A DNA stretch of 64,000 nucleotides from an uncultured Bacteroides sp. (GCA_944322335.1 CALUOU010000002.1:1-64000), one strand, 5' to 3'; counted from the stretch's first letter, positions 55,601 to 64,000 are shown. Numbers and translations are program-made. The notes: a model not told the origin generated them from the sequence alone.

Positions 55601-58489
55601 GGTGACGGACAGCCCGTCGCCGTAGCTCTCCTTATATGGGTAGGTGAACCGGCAGAGGGTGTCGCTCAGCATCATCACACGGCTTTCGATGCGGCGGTCT
55701 TTGTCGAACACGTCCATGAGCACGTAGGCTTCCTTCTCGCTGGTGCCGAAGAGGAACGAGGCCGGATGCTCGGCATCAAACTGCTTGTTTTCAGTATAAA
55801 GGAAGATGGTGGTATTGCCGGGCAAACGCTTGTCTGCTTTTGAAAACAGGAGGAAGGTGTCTTCTTCGTCATATCCGTCCATGGGATATCGGATCTTCTC
55901 TTCTCTTCCCAGACTGTCGCGCACCGACACTTCCAGCCGGTAATAAGCCGAGGGAAGGCTGCGCCATGAGCGTAAGTCCTGCGCCTGGTTGGCCTGGAAT
56001 GTCCCTTCCAAGGCCGGTGTGTTCTCTCCTTCCCGATAGAGGCGGTAGGTGCCTTCCACGTCTTGGGACACGCCCGCCATGTTGCTTACGCCAAAGGTCA
56101 TCGACAGGGAGTCTTCCTTGCAAAGCTCTTCGGGCACGGGGATGGAAATCTCATAGGCTCTTTCACCGGCCGACAGGCTTTGGGAGGCCGACCGGGTCTC
56201 TCCCGCTTCGTCGGTCACGGTCGCGGCTATGGTGAAGAAGCAGTTCCACTGATAAGGCGTGATGCCTCTGGGAAGTTCCTCTTCCGGCTTTTCCAGACGG
56301 ATGGGCAGGGAGAAACGTCCGTCGGCATCGAGCCGCACGGTGTCATGCTGGAGAGACTTCTCGCTTCCGTAGCTTCTGAAAGGGGTTCGGCGGCTTACGG
56401 TATAGGCGAGGGGCATTTCCTGCACGGTCCGTCCGTTGTAGGCTTTCATCTGTCCCGTGAGACGCACAGTCTCTCCCAAACGGTAAGCCTGGCGCACGGG
56501 GTCGAACACGATTTCGATGGTGGGGCGCTTGTATTCCTCCACCTTGAAAGATTGGGAGAAGCGTCCGTCTTTGGTGCGCACTTGGAATTGTCCGTTCAGG
56601 CAAGCCGAAGGCAGGGTGAACTCCGTGGAGAACGAGCCGAACTCGTTGGTCTTGACCTTGCGGGAGGCCAGCTCCTGACGGTTCGCGTCGCGGAGCACTA
56701 TTTCATATTCGGCATTGGCCCGCACTTCAGCCTTGTCTCCTGTGCGTTCGTAGGCCACACCTTTCACATACACCGTCTGTCCCGGGCGGTAGAGCGCGCG
56801 GTCGGTCAGGAGCGTCAGCATGGGGGTGGCTCTGCCGTCATCCTTGGCCACGTCCGGCGCGGGGCTGAGGTAGACCGCCTGCTGGGGCATGGCCGTATCC
56901 TCTCCTTTGCGGGCGGCATAACCGCGTATTTCCTTCCGATAGTTCAGGAGTGCTTTGCCTTGTGCGTTGGTGGTCAGCTCTTCCAGTACCTTCCGGTCTT
57001 TTTCCACCATGGAGGTGGAGTAGAAGCGCAGGGTGGCGCCTTCCACGGGCATTCCGCTTTGCGCGTCGACCACGCAAAACTCTGTTCTCCCGTCGCCCAC
57101 TCTGTCCAGGCGCAACACCTTCAGACGCGTGCAGGTCAGGAATTGTCCGTCCGTCAGGTCTTTGCCATCGTCAGAAATGAGGCGCACGATGTAGACCCCT
57201 GGCTCTTGGGGCATGGGCAGGAAGAGCAGGGTGTCCGAAGGCAGGTAAGGCATGTCCTCCGCATGCTTTCCGTCATCCGGAAGGGGTTGGAGATCATAAT
57301 GGACGGAAGAGTGTTTGCGGGCATATTTCCGGTACGTGTCCTTGTTGATGCCATGATCCATCCAAGGCACTTCCTCCAGGGTGGTGGAGTAGAGCTGGAG
57401 GGTGAATCCCTTCAGGTTGCGGTAATAGGCCGACAAATGGAGGGTGTCGCCCGGATAGAACGTCTGGTTCAGATCTACCCTTAGCGACGGCAGGAGAATT
57501 CCGTCACGGATTTGTCTCAGGGCATTGATGGCTTTGTATTTCGGATAGCGTCTCAATCCCTCCTCACACGCGGCCAACGCCTCACTCATGCGCTGTCGGT
57601 TTCCCAGCAGTTCGGCTTTGGCTCGGAACGCCTCGGCGCAGACTTCGCGCGAGCCATAAGTAGAGATCAGGCTGTCCAGCACTTTCAGATAATCTTCGAT
57701 GAACGCTTCTTCGTCAGTGCGGATATTCATCTTTTTCCATTCCCAGTAGTTTAAGGTGCAGAGCAGGGTGGCGTCTTCTTTGCCGGCTTTTCCCTGATAG
57801 CCTTCGATGGCTTCCCGGTAGAGCGCGTCGATGCGTGCTTTCCTGAGCGAGTCCGATGCCGCCGGGCAATAGAAGCCATAGGCCGATACGGCTTGTTCCA
57901 AGAGGAGATGATAGAGGTCATGCCCGTAAAAGCCGCTTCCGTTTTCTTGCTTCACCAAGGGCAGGTAAGCGTCGGTGGAAGTCTGTCTCAGCTTTTCCCC
58001 GTCTTGGAGAGAGGCCAGGCAATGCGCGTCTATCCGGTTGAAGAAGAGGTTTCCCGTCCATTCGCGGATGTCTTCAGGCGGGGTCTCCACGTCAATGTCG
58101 GTGCGCGTGTCCAGCTCGCGCCTTTTGCTTTGGGCATAGAGTGCATAACTATGGGCGAGCAGAGAGTGCAGGATGGCTCGGTTGGCCGCGTCCCGCTCCA
58201 CTTTTACCCATTGTTCCATCCGCTGGAGATAGGTGTAGAGCGAGTCGGGTGTGAGATTGGCCTGCAGGCTTTCCCGGTAGAGGTATGCCTTCATCAGCTG
58301 AGGTGCATTCCTTTCCTGCTCAGCCTTATCCATAAGCTGGTTGGCCACTTTGATGGCCGTCTGTGGCAGGCTTTTCTTGCGTGCCTGCTCCACCTGTTTC
58401 CACAGGCTGTCGTAAGATTGCGCTCCTGCGGGCAAAAGCCCGATGCATAGGAGCATTCCCACGACAAAGATTCTAAGCATTGTTTTCAT
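52661..58489 (-). CDS. Alpha-2-macroglobulin family protein lacking the thioester
   Basis: About 1942 residues with a signal peptide (MKTMLRIFVVGMLLCIGLLPAGA). After a helical N-terminal domain come MG-type domains: RVDLNQTFYPGDTLHLSAYYRN, ALYRPGQTVYVKGVAYER (MG2) and VEEYKRPTIEIVFDPVRQAY (MG3), then YPQLRTNGQGEIVFSFTVPQTLTRWNFQGYA (A2M signature region). In most bacterial A2Ms a CxEQ thioester follows; here the matching region reads EPTGDNAIDWAAALYAN (about residue 1395), so covalent trapping is not possible. It probably acts as a non-covalent protease trap or surface protein. A VVTVTGYDIADLQ stretch near residue 1143 resembles TonB-plug sequence. Confidence 0.9.
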   Translation of the reverse strand: MKTMLRIFVVGMLLCIGLLPAGAQSYDSLWKQVEQARKKSLPQTAIKVANQLMDKAEQERNAPQLMKAYLYRESLQANLTPDSLYTYLQRMEQWVKVERDAANRAILHSLLAHSYALYAQSKRRELDTRTDIDVETPPEDIREWTGNLFFNRIDAHCLASLQDGEKLRQTSTDAYLPLVKQENGSGFYGHDLYHLLLEQAVSAYGFYCPAASDSLRKARIDALYREAIEGYQGKAGKEDATLLCTLNYWEWKKMNIRTDEEAFIEDYLKVLDSLISTYGSREVCAEAFRAKAELLGNRQRMSEALAACEEGLRRYPKYKAINALRQIRDGILLPSLRVDLNQTFYPGDTLHLSAYYRNLKGFTLQLYSTTLEEVPWMDHGINKDTYRKYARKHSSVHYDLQPLPDDGKHAEDMPYLPSDTLLFLPMPQEPGVYIVRLISDDGKDLTDGQFLTCTRLKVLRLDRVGDGRTEFCVVDAQSGMPVEGATLRFYSTSMVEKDRKVLEELTTNAQGKALLNYRKEIRGYAARKGEDTAMPQQAVYLSPAPDVAKDDGRATPMLTLLTDRALYRPGQTVYVKGVAYERTGDKAEVRANAEYEIVLRDANRQELASRKVKTNEFGSFSTEFTLPSACLNGQFQVRTKDGRFSQSFKVEEYKRPTIEIVFDPVRQAYRLGETVRLTGQMKAYNGRTVQEMPLAYTVSRRTPFRSYGSEKSLQHDTVRLDADGRFSLPIRLEKPEEELPRGITPYQWNCFFTIAATVTDEAGETRSASQSLSAGERAYEISIPVPEELCKEDSLSMTFGVSNMAGVSQDVEGTYRLYREGENTPALEGTFQANQAQDLRSWRSLPSAYYRLEVSVRDSLGREEKIRYPMDGYDEEDTFLLFSKADKRLPGNTTIFLYTENKQFDAEHPASFLFGTSEKEAYVLMDVFDKDRRIESRVMMLSDTLCRFTYPYKESYGDGLSVTFCLVKRGMDFNRTLTLEKCPPERKLNLKWEVFRDKLLPGQSEEWRLTVRTSQGQPAMAEMLALMYDASLDQLYRRDQRLEALFSRSYIASHYWYGNNGRTVYLAPHFPMPDRKIYSWAFDYLDVMIPQPGFRSIYYNTISIADASMVMSVPQMAKMTSRASGGAMQMDVEEGAEVLNEVVTVTGYDIADLQELKSEEELGSALPPSENVRTNFAETAFFYPQLRTNGQGEIVFSFTVPQTLTRWNFQGYAHTRDMLTGRLDASVVTAKEFMLVPNLPRFVRVGDETEITATLSNLTQEALKGTAVLTLFDPTTEKVISTRKQKFSTEAGRNASVSFVMKADDRYDLLGVRLVADAGSFSDGEQHLLPVLSDKTFLTETLPLPVRGKETRTFTLDSLFNRNSKSATHRRMTVEFTGNPAWYAVQALPALSEPTGDNAIDWAAALYANTLAAHIAQAQPRIKAVLNQWKALPDKESFLSRLQENQDVKNILLNESPWVMEATGEAERQARIATLFDLNRQSNRLISALTKLKELQGEDGAWSWYKGMAGSRQITQYITTLLVRLSLLTGETLSAQTGQMEEKAFAYLHKEAREEYQRLIKQDLKDSEKMRLSSPALNYLYLIALSGKSLPDENRSAYQYFLARVKNELAGSDMTRKSQAAIILRKAGMTKDADECLASIREHLIQEKELGAHFAFNDMPYEWDMRPVPTHVSAMEALSQTEGNDTLLEEMKIWLLKQKQANSWDTPVATADAVYALLCKGEDLLANQGDVRITLGKTVIETLQAGSTAGLNRIQETFTEGDKTLKASSITVEKRDEGIAWGAVYAQYLSPISDVKGHGSEALSVEKQLYVERVAPDGKKSLQLLTETDGLAVGDKVVTRITIRLDRAMDFLHLKDQRASCFEPVGALSGYQWTNGTGCYKEVEDASTNFFFDHLGKGVYVLEHSYRVAREGSYQTGLATLQCAYAPEFAAHSEGGRIVISD

Positions 58490-58519
58490 ATTGGTTTGGT
58501 TTAAAAAACAAATATTGGT

Positions 58520-58527
58520 CAAAAGTA
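58520..58527 (-). promoter_or_regulatory. -7 box for the A2M gene
   Basis: TACTTTTG on the minus strand matches TAnnTTTG, 31 bases before the chosen start at 58489, and supports it over the ATG at 58522. Confidence 0.5.
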
Positions 58528-58599
58528 TGGAATTATTTGGGGAAAAAGAGTTAATGAAAGGTTAATGATGATTATAAGAAGCCAGATGGTGCGGATTCC

Positions 58600-58632
58600 C
58601 GCATGCGTGAAACGGGATGGAGCGCACGCGTG
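58600..58632 (-). repeat. Two CGCAYGCGTG cores
   Basis: CGCATGCGTG (58600) and CGCACGCGTG (58623) are 23 bases apart and belong to the same core family as the longer arrays. Confidence 0.65.
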
Positions 58633-58774
58633 CGAAGCTTCTTTATCATTTTTGAGTATGCATCTGCTTAGACGTATTCAGGCGTATGGTCGCCGCCGTT
58701 GTTGTTCGGTAGTTTGCTTGAGCCTATTTGTGTTCTTCGTTTCTTCTCTTTCGTCATTGCATTCTTTTTTTTGT

Positions 58775-58782
58775 TACTTTTG
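58775..58782 (+). promoter_or_regulatory. -7 box for the dehydratase activase gene
   Basis: TACTTTTG fits TAnnTTTG, 26 bases before the ATG. A TTTC at about 58749 is a weak -33 candidate. Confidence 0.5.
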
Positions 58783-58807
58783 CGCTCAATTTTAGAAAGG
58801 AACACAG

Positions 58808-61800
58808 ATGCATACTTATAAACTCGGACTTGACATAGGGTCGACCACCGCAAAGATGGTGCTGGTGGACGGGGACAGACCAGACCAAATCCTTTTCCAA
58901 CGATACGGAAGACATCAGGCAGACGTGAAAGCTTGCCTCGGCACCTTTCTCCAAGCTTTGTGTGAGCACATGGGCGACATCGAGGCGGAGGTGCACGTCA
59001 CCGGATCGGTGGGCATGGGGCTGGCCGAAAAGCACCGGCTGCCCTTTGTGCAGGAAGTGGTGGCAGCTACCAATTACATCCGCTTGAACCATCCGGAAGT
59101 GTCGACACTGATCGACATCGGAGGTGAGGATGCCAAGGTGGTGTTTTTCCGGGACGGACGCGCCGCAGACTTGCGCATGAACGGCAATTGCGCGGGAGGC
59201 ACAGGAGCGTTCATTGACCAGATGTCCATCCTTTTAGGCACAGGAGTGGACGAGCTGAACGAGCTGGCTCTGCATGCCCGGAAGGTTTACCCCATCGCTT
59301 CCCGGTGCGGAGTGTTTTGCAAGACGGATATCCAGAACCTCATAGCCAAAAACATTTGCCGCGAGGACATTGCCGCCTCCATCTTTCACGCCGTGGCCGT
59401 GCAGACGGTGGTCACGCTGGCACACGGATGCGACATCCTGCCTCCTGTGCTTCTCTGCGGCGGGCCGCTGACTTTCATCCCTGCCCTGCGCAAGGCGTTT
59501 GCCGACTATCTGCGCCTGGAGGACGGTCGTGACCTCGTCTTGCCCGACGCGGGACACCTGATACCGGCGTGGGGCACGGCTCTGGACAAGGAAGAGGGGC
59601 GCGTCTTGACATTGAGCGCATTCAGGACATTGCTGGCTGAAGGGGAAACGGAAGCGGCCGGCACGTACACCAGTCTTGCGCCCATCTTCACCAGCAGCAA
59701 CGACTATCAGCAATGGCAGGAACGCATGAACCGCTATCGGGTAAGGCGCACGTCGCTCCGGCCTGGCGATCGGGAGGTGACTCTCGGCATCGATTCCGGA
59801 TCAACCACGACCAAGATTGTGGTGCTGGACGAGCGGGAGCGCCTGCTCTATTCTTATTATCACGACAATGAGGGGAACCCGATACTGGCCGTAGAGAAGG
59901 GGTTGCAGGCATTGGACACCATCTGCCGCGAACAAGGCATCCGCTTGCGCGTCAAAGCGGGATGCTCCACAGGGTATGGCGAGGATCTGATCCGTGCCGC
60001 CTTTCATCTGCAGGGCGGAGTGATCGAGACCATCGCCCACTACATGGCCGCCCGTCACATCCATCCGGAGGTGTCGTTCATTCTCGACATCGGCGGACAG
60101 GACATGAAAGCCATCTTCATTCAGGAGGGAGGTGTCATCAACCGCATTGACATCAATGAAGCCTGCTCGTCGGGGTGCGGCTCCTTCATCAGCACTTTCG
60201 CACGCTCGCTGGGCTACGACATCAGCCGTTTTGCGGCGGAAGCCTGCCGCTCAAAGGCTCCTTGCGACTTAGGCACGCGGTGTACGGTATTCATGAACTC
60301 TCGCGTGAAACAGGTGCTGCGCGAAGGGGCGGGCGTGGCCGACATAGCCGCAGGCTTGTCTTACTCGGTGGTCAAGAACTGCCTCTACAAGGTGCTCCAG
60401 CTGAAGGACACGGCCGAACTGGGCGAACACATCGTGGTGCAGGGAGGCACCATGCGCAACGATGCCATTGTGCGCGCTTTGGAAAAGCTCATCGGCAAAC
60501 AGGTGTTCAGAAGTGACTGTCCGGAGCTGATGGGCGCGTTGGGATGTGCCCTCTATGCGCGGGAAATGGAGACGGAGGGAGAGGGTGTCACCTTGGGAGA
60601 ATTGCTGGCCTGCTCGCGGTTCACCCACAAGGTGTTGCAATGCCACGGGTGCTCCAACCAGTGTGCCGTGACCCGCTACACCTTTGCCAACGGCAACCAT
60701 TACTATTCGGGCAACCGCTGTGAGAAAGTGTTTGCCAGCCGGGGCGATGCCGCTCCTCAGGGGGTGAACGCTTATGAGCGCAAGCGTGCCCTCCTGTTTG
60801 ACCGCCCAGTGGAGACATACAGTCCGCTCTGCACATTAGGCATTCCGCGCTGCCTGAATATGTATGAGGAATATCCCTTCTGGCACGCTCTTTTCCGCGC
60901 CTGCCACATCAGGACGCTTCTCTCGGACGCCTCCACCTATCCGCATTATGAGCAGACGGCAGGGCTGGTGATGTCTGACAATATCTGCTTTCCCGCCAAG
61001 CTGGCGCATAGCCACATCCGCAACCTGGCAGAGCAGGGGGCAGACCGCATCTTCATGCCCTTTGTGGTGTATGAGCCTATGGACAAGCGTCAGCAGAACA
61101 GCTACAATTGTCCTATTGTGGCGGGCTATTCCCAGGTGGTGAAAAACGTACAGGGCGGGGCGGTGCCCATTGATTCGCCCAGCATCACCTTTAAAGACCC
61201 GTCTTTGCTCTATGTCCAATGCAGGAACTACCTGAGAGGCTTGGGCGTGGACGAGGCATTGATCAGACCCGCCTTTGAACAGGCGCAGGCCGCACAGAGG
61301 GAGTTTGAATCCGAGCTGGCCGGCTATAACCTCCGTGTGGCTGAGGAAGCGCGAAAGGCCGGACGGCTGCTCATCCTGCTGGCCGGGCGCCCTTACCATG
61401 CCGATCCTCTTATCCAGCATAAAATAGCAGACATGATCGCCTCCATGGGCGTGGATGTCATTACTGACGATCTTGTGCGCCGGATGGACATCTCCTTAGA
61501 GGACGTGAATTTCCTGCCCCAATGGGCTTTCACCAACCGCATCCTGAAAGCGGCCAAATGGGCCGCCAGTCAAGGTGACGGGGTGCAATACATGCAGCTC
61601 ACCTCCTTCGGATGCGGTCCGGACGCTTTCCTGACCGATGTGGTGCGCGACGAGCTGAAACGCGGCGGCAAGAACCTCACCCTGCTGAAGATAGACGACG
61701 TGAGCAACATCGGATCCGTCCGCCTGAGAGTGCGCTCACTCATCGAAAGCCTCCATATCAGCCTCAAGCAGGCCGAGAAGCGCACGCAGCTCCCGTCCGG

Positions 61801-63031
61801 CTCCCTGCCCCCCTACACTCGCGGCGACCGGCGTAAGAAGATCATTGTGCCTTTTTTCACTCCCTTCCTCTCGCCTCTCATCCCTCCGCTGATGAGAGTG
61901 GCCGGCTACGATGTGGAGAACTTGCCCATGAGCGATGAGCGCTCATGTGACTGGGGGCTGAAATACTCCAACAATGAAGTCTGCTATCCGGCCACCCTGA
62001 TCGTGGGTGACATCATCAAGGCATTCAAAGAAAAACGGTATGACCCCGACAACACCTGTGTGGCACTGACTCAGACGGGCGGCCAATGCCGGGCAAGCAA
62101 CTATGTGTCCCTCATCCGCAAGGCACTGGCTGAAAACGGCTACCAGCACACTCCCGTGGTGGCGGTGACCTTTGAGAGCGGCATCACCAACCGGCAGCCC
62201 GGCTTCAAGATCAACTGGCTGAAGGTGCTCCCCGTGGCCATGGCAGCCATCCTTTATGGAGACTGCATCGCCAAGTTCTACTACGCCGCAGCTGCCCGCG
62301 AGCGTGAGCAGGGACAGGCCATGCGTCTGAAAGACTGGTATCTCGAAGCGGCCAAACCCCTTATCCTCAAGCGGAAGACCGATGACCTCTATGCCTATCT
62401 CTCTTTGGCCGCCAAAGAGTTTGACCGCATCTGTCGGCCGGTGGACTGTCCGAGGGTAGGCATTGTGGGCGAGATCTTCCTGAAGTTCCATCCTTTTGCC
62501 CAGAAACATGTCACCGACTGGCTGATCGGCCGGGGCATCGAAGTGGTGCCGCCTCTCTTGAGCGACTTCTTCCTGCAAAGTTTTGTCAACCTGAAGGACA
62601 ACCAGCAGCAGCATCTTCAGCGGAAACGCATTCCCGACTTCCTGGTCAACTGGATTTACCGGAGGGTGCAGAGACAAGTGGACAGGGTGAACAAAGCGGG
62701 GGCGGGCTTTGCCTATTTTATGCCTTTTGAGGACATTGGCCAGAAGGCGGAGAAAGCGAGCCGCATCATTTCCCTGACCTCACAATTCGGGGAAGGGTGG
62801 CTCATTGCCGGCGAGATGGCCTCTTTAGACGAACAGGGAGTCAACCATGTGGTGAGCCTGCAGCCTTTCGGATGCATTGCCAACCACATTGTGGAGAAAG
62901 GCATTGAGAAGCGCGTCAAGACGCTATATCCGGACCTTAACATCCTTTCGCTGGATTTTGACAGCAGCGTGAGCGAGGTGAACATCCTCAACCGTCTCCT
63001 GCTTTTTATCGATGACCTTGGCAAACGGTGA
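58808..63031 (+). CDS. Acyl-CoA dehydratase activase / DUF2229 / HgdB-like fusion
   Basis: A 1407-residue protein in four parts. Two BadF/HgdC-type ASKHA ATPase domains come first (GLDIGSTTAKMVLVDG from residue 5; GIDSGSTTTKIVVLD from about 325). Each carries cluster-region cysteines (NGNCAGGTGAF; EACSSGCGSFIST). A DUF2229 domain starts near residue 615 (CHGCSNQC) and an HgdB-like domain ends in FEDIGQKAEKAS and QPFGCIANHI. HgdC proteins use ATP to push electrons into 2-hydroxyacyl-CoA dehydratases; HgdB-like domains bind [4Fe-4S]. Such large fusions occur in many anaerobes and their substrate is unknown; a corrinoid or radical-type activator is possible. Confidence 0.92.
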   Translation: MHTYKLGLDIGSTTAKMVLVDGDRPDQILFQRYGRHQADVKACLGTFLQALCEHMGDIEAEVHVTGSVGMGLAEKHRLPFVQEVVAATNYIRLNHPEVSTLIDIGGEDAKVVFFRDGRAADLRMNGNCAGGTGAFIDQMSILLGTGVDELNELALHARKVYPIASRCGVFCKTDIQNLIAKNICREDIAASIFHAVAVQTVVTLAHGCDILPPVLLCGGPLTFIPALRKAFADYLRLEDGRDLVLPDAGHLIPAWGTALDKEEGRVLTLSAFRTLLAEGETEAAGTYTSLAPIFTSSNDYQQWQERMNRYRVRRTSLRPGDREVTLGIDSGSTTTKIVVLDERERLLYSYYHDNEGNPILAVEKGLQALDTICREQGIRLRVKAGCSTGYGEDLIRAAFHLQGGVIETIAHYMAARHIHPEVSFILDIGGQDMKAIFIQEGGVINRIDINEACSSGCGSFISTFARSLGYDISRFAAEACRSKAPCDLGTRCTVFMNSRVKQVLREGAGVADIAAGLSYSVVKNCLYKVLQLKDTAELGEHIVVQGGTMRNDAIVRALEKLIGKQVFRSDCPELMGALGCALYAREMETEGEGVTLGELLACSRFTHKVLQCHGCSNQCAVTRYTFANGNHYYSGNRCEKVFASRGDAAPQGVNAYERKRALLFDRPVETYSPLCTLGIPRCLNMYEEYPFWHALFRACHIRTLLSDASTYPHYEQTAGLVMSDNICFPAKLAHSHIRNLAEQGADRIFMPFVVYEPMDKRQQNSYNCPIVAGYSQVVKNVQGGAVPIDSPSITFKDPSLLYVQCRNYLRGLGVDEALIRPAFEQAQAAQREFESELAGYNLRVAEEARKAGRLLILLAGRPYHADPLIQHKIADMIASMGVDVITDDLVRRMDISLEDVNFLPQWAFTNRILKAAKWAASQGDGVQYMQLTSFGCGPDAFLTDVVRDELKRGGKNLTLLKIDDVSNIGSVRLRVRSLIESLHISLKQAEKRTQLPSGSLPPYTRGDRRKKIIVPFFTPFLSPLIPPLMRVAGYDVENLPMSDERSCDWGLKYSNNEVCYPATLIVGDIIKAFKEKRYDPDNTCVALTQTGGQCRASNYVSLIRKALAENGYQHTPVVAVTFESGITNRQPGFKINWLKVLPVAMAAILYGDCIAKFYYAAAAREREQGQAMRLKDWYLEAAKPLILKRKTDDLYAYLSLAAKEFDRICRPVDCPRVGIVGEIFLKFHPFAQKHVTDWLIGRGIEVVPPLLSDFFLQSFVNLKDNQQQHLQRKRIPDFLVNWIYRRVQRQVDRVNKAGAGFAYFMPFEDIGQKAEKASRIISLTSQFGEGWLIAGEMASLDEQGVNHVVSLQPFGCIANHIVEKGIEKRVKTLYPDLNILSLDFDSSVSEVNILNRLLLFIDDLGKR

Positions 63032-63096
63032 ATGGACGCGCTGCCCCGTCCCTCTTTTATAAACTTTGCCATCTCGCTAACTTGTCCTTTCCTTCA

Positions 63097-63127
63097 TTTG
63101 TCAATTCAAAAAAAAGACGTACCTTTG
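63097..63127 (+). promoter_or_regulatory. Promoter of the ExbB/TolQ-type gene
   Basis: TTTG (63097-63100), 19 bases, then TACCTTTG (63120-63127) is an exact Bacteroidetes consensus promoter, 46 bases before the ATG. Confidence 0.8.
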
Positions 63128-63173
63128 ATGCGCATATAAACCATGATTCGCTAACAATAAAAACTAACAGGCA

Positions 63174-64000
63174 ATGAAACGCATAGCGGCCATCCTTCTC
63201 TTACTCCTTTGTCTCACGCTCGGTTCCTTTGTGCGTGCGCAAGACTCCATTCCCTCTTCCCAGCCTGCGGACACTTCCGCCCTCGTCCAGCCGGCATCCG
63301 AGGAAGATATCGCGGCATCCGACCTCATGGGCTTAAGTACGGGCGGGGTACACAAAGCGTTGAAAACGAAGTTTATCGAAGGATCGGCCTTCTTCATGAG
63401 CCTGGTGGCCATCGCTCTGGTGGTGGGGTTGGCCTTTTGCATCGAACGCATCATTTACCTGAGCCTGGCCGAAATCAACACCAAGAAATTCGTCGCTTCC
63501 ATCGAGACCGCTTTGGATAAGGGTGACGTGGAGGGCGCCAAGTATGTGGCGCGCCATACGCGCGGCCCTGTGGCCTCCATCTATTATCAGGGTCTGATGC
63601 ACATCGACCAAGGCATCGATGTGGTGGAAAAGTCAATGGTGGCTTACGGAGGTGTACAGTCGGGCTATTTGGAGAAAGGCTGCTCATGGATCACGCTGTT
63701 CATCACCATGGCACCTTCGCTGGGATTTCTGGGTACGGTCATCGGCATGGTGCAAGCTTTCGACAAGATTCAGCTGGCTGGTGACATCTCGCCTACCATC
63801 GTGGCCGAAGGCATGAAGGTGGCGCTCATCACCACTATTTTCGGCCTGATTGTGGCGCTTGTCTTGCAAGTGTTTTACAACTACATACTCTCAAAGATCG
63901 AGAGCTTGACCAATGAGATGGAAGACGCTTCGGTCAGCCTGTTGGATATGGTCATCAGGTATGAGCTGAAATATTCCGCCAGGCGGGCGGACACCGATGA
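63174..64000 (+). CDS. MotA/TolQ/ExbB proton channel family protein (partial)
   Basis: The first 275 codons of a gene that runs off the window end. It has a cleavable signal peptide (MKRIAAILLLLLCLTLGSFVRA then Q), a Pro/Ser-rich linker, then the ExbB/TolQ fold: a first membrane helix (about 70-92), a cytoplasmic domain, and two helices with the conserved TMAPSLGFLGTVIGMVQAF and GMKVALITTIFGLIVALV segments. The channel powers TonB- or Tol-type energy transfer using the proton gradient. Signal peptides on this family are a Bacteroidetes trait. ExbD-like genes are expected just beyond the window. Confidence 0.93.
   Translation, partial: MKRIAAILLLLLCLTLGSFVRAQDSIPSSQPADTSALVQPASEEDIAASDLMGLSTGGVHKALKTKFIEGSAFFMSLVAIALVVGLAFCIERIIYLSLAEINTKKFVASIETALDKGDVEGAKYVARHTRGPVASIYYQGLMHIDQGIDVVEKSMVAYGGVQSGYLEKGCSWITLFITMAPSLGFLGTVIGMVQAFDKIQLAGDISPTIVAEGMKVALITTIFGLIVALVLQVFYNYILSKIESLTNEMEDASVSLLDMVIRYELKYSARRADTD

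Larger units (their letters stand above)
58490..58807. other. Divergent intergenic region
   Basis: About 318 bases between two divergent genes. It has a minus-strand -7 box TACTTTTG (58520-58527) for the A2M gene, two CGCAYGCGTG cores 23 bases apart (58600 and 58623), and a plus-strand -7 box TACTTTTG (58775-58782). No gene is visible. Confidence 0.6.

Overview
The window is a chromosomal segment of a gut-type Bacteroidales bacterium (phylum Bacteroidota); the genus cannot be fixed from sequence alone. Four things point there: promoters of the form TTTG-N19-TAnnTTTG, the parA-parB-DUF5683-lytic transglycosylase-RelA neighbourhood, a complex I operon with fused nuoCD and no nuoEFG, and families largely confined to this phylum (GLPGLI, DUF3244, BF3164-like lipoproteins, DUF3874/VapE proteins). 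Housekeeping genes are moderately GC-rich; several intergenic regions and the thioredoxin gene at 2.4-3.9 kb look more AT-rich.

Layout. (1) 0.1-8.6 kb: an export and oxidative-folding cassette for two small cysteine-containing peptides with double-glycine leaders. It holds a DUF3244 protein, a C39-like/VKOR/thioredoxin fusion, peptide 1, a periplasmic thioredoxin-like protein, a C39-peptidase ABC exporter, an HlyD-type adaptor, peptide 2 and a GLPGLI protein. Both peptide genes follow the same ~60-bp leader element carrying two small hairpins. This is the best candidate for an undescribed system. (2) 8.6-9.76 kb: a gene-free region made of several different tandem repeats that all have a 22-bp period. 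(3) 9.76-16.5 kb: core genes parA, parB, DUF5683, a LysM lytic transglycosylase, relA and a convergent merR. (4) 16.7-19.9 kb: an AAA ATPase plus DUF4435/TOPRIM pair resembling the PARIS defence system, then an MscS channel. (5) 20.0-26.9 kb, minus strand: a TonB-dependent receptor with a duplicated beta-helix lipoprotein, a repeat island, and a frameshifted BF3164-like lipoprotein. (6) 27.0-37.3 kb, minus strand: nuoA-B-CD-H-I-J-K-L-M-N. (7) 37.6-45.1 kb, minus strand: dxs-trkA-trkH and alaS. (8) 45.1-48.4 kb: two more repeat islands around a retropepsin-like protease and a third, cysteine-free GG-leader peptide. (9) 48.4-64 kb: a split VapE-type protein, meaB, DUF1573, a very large alpha-2-macroglobulin lacking the thioester motif, a 1407-residue acyl-CoA dehydratase activase fusion, and the start of an ExbB/TolQ-type channel gene.

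How it fits together. In the first cassette the ABC exporter would cleave and export the leader peptides, the adaptor would bridge to an unlinked TolC-type channel, and the VKOR fusion plus TlpA-like protein would form and edit disulfides in the exported peptides. The intergenic islands at 8.8-9.3, 25.5-25.8, 45.3-45.6, 47.8-48.2 and 58.6 kb share a 10-bp CAYGCGTGCG core spaced 22-24 bp apart. Two of them (25.5 and 45.3 kb) can be aligned without gaps over 193 bp beyond the array (about 70% by hand count), so they look like copies of one dispersed non-coding element.
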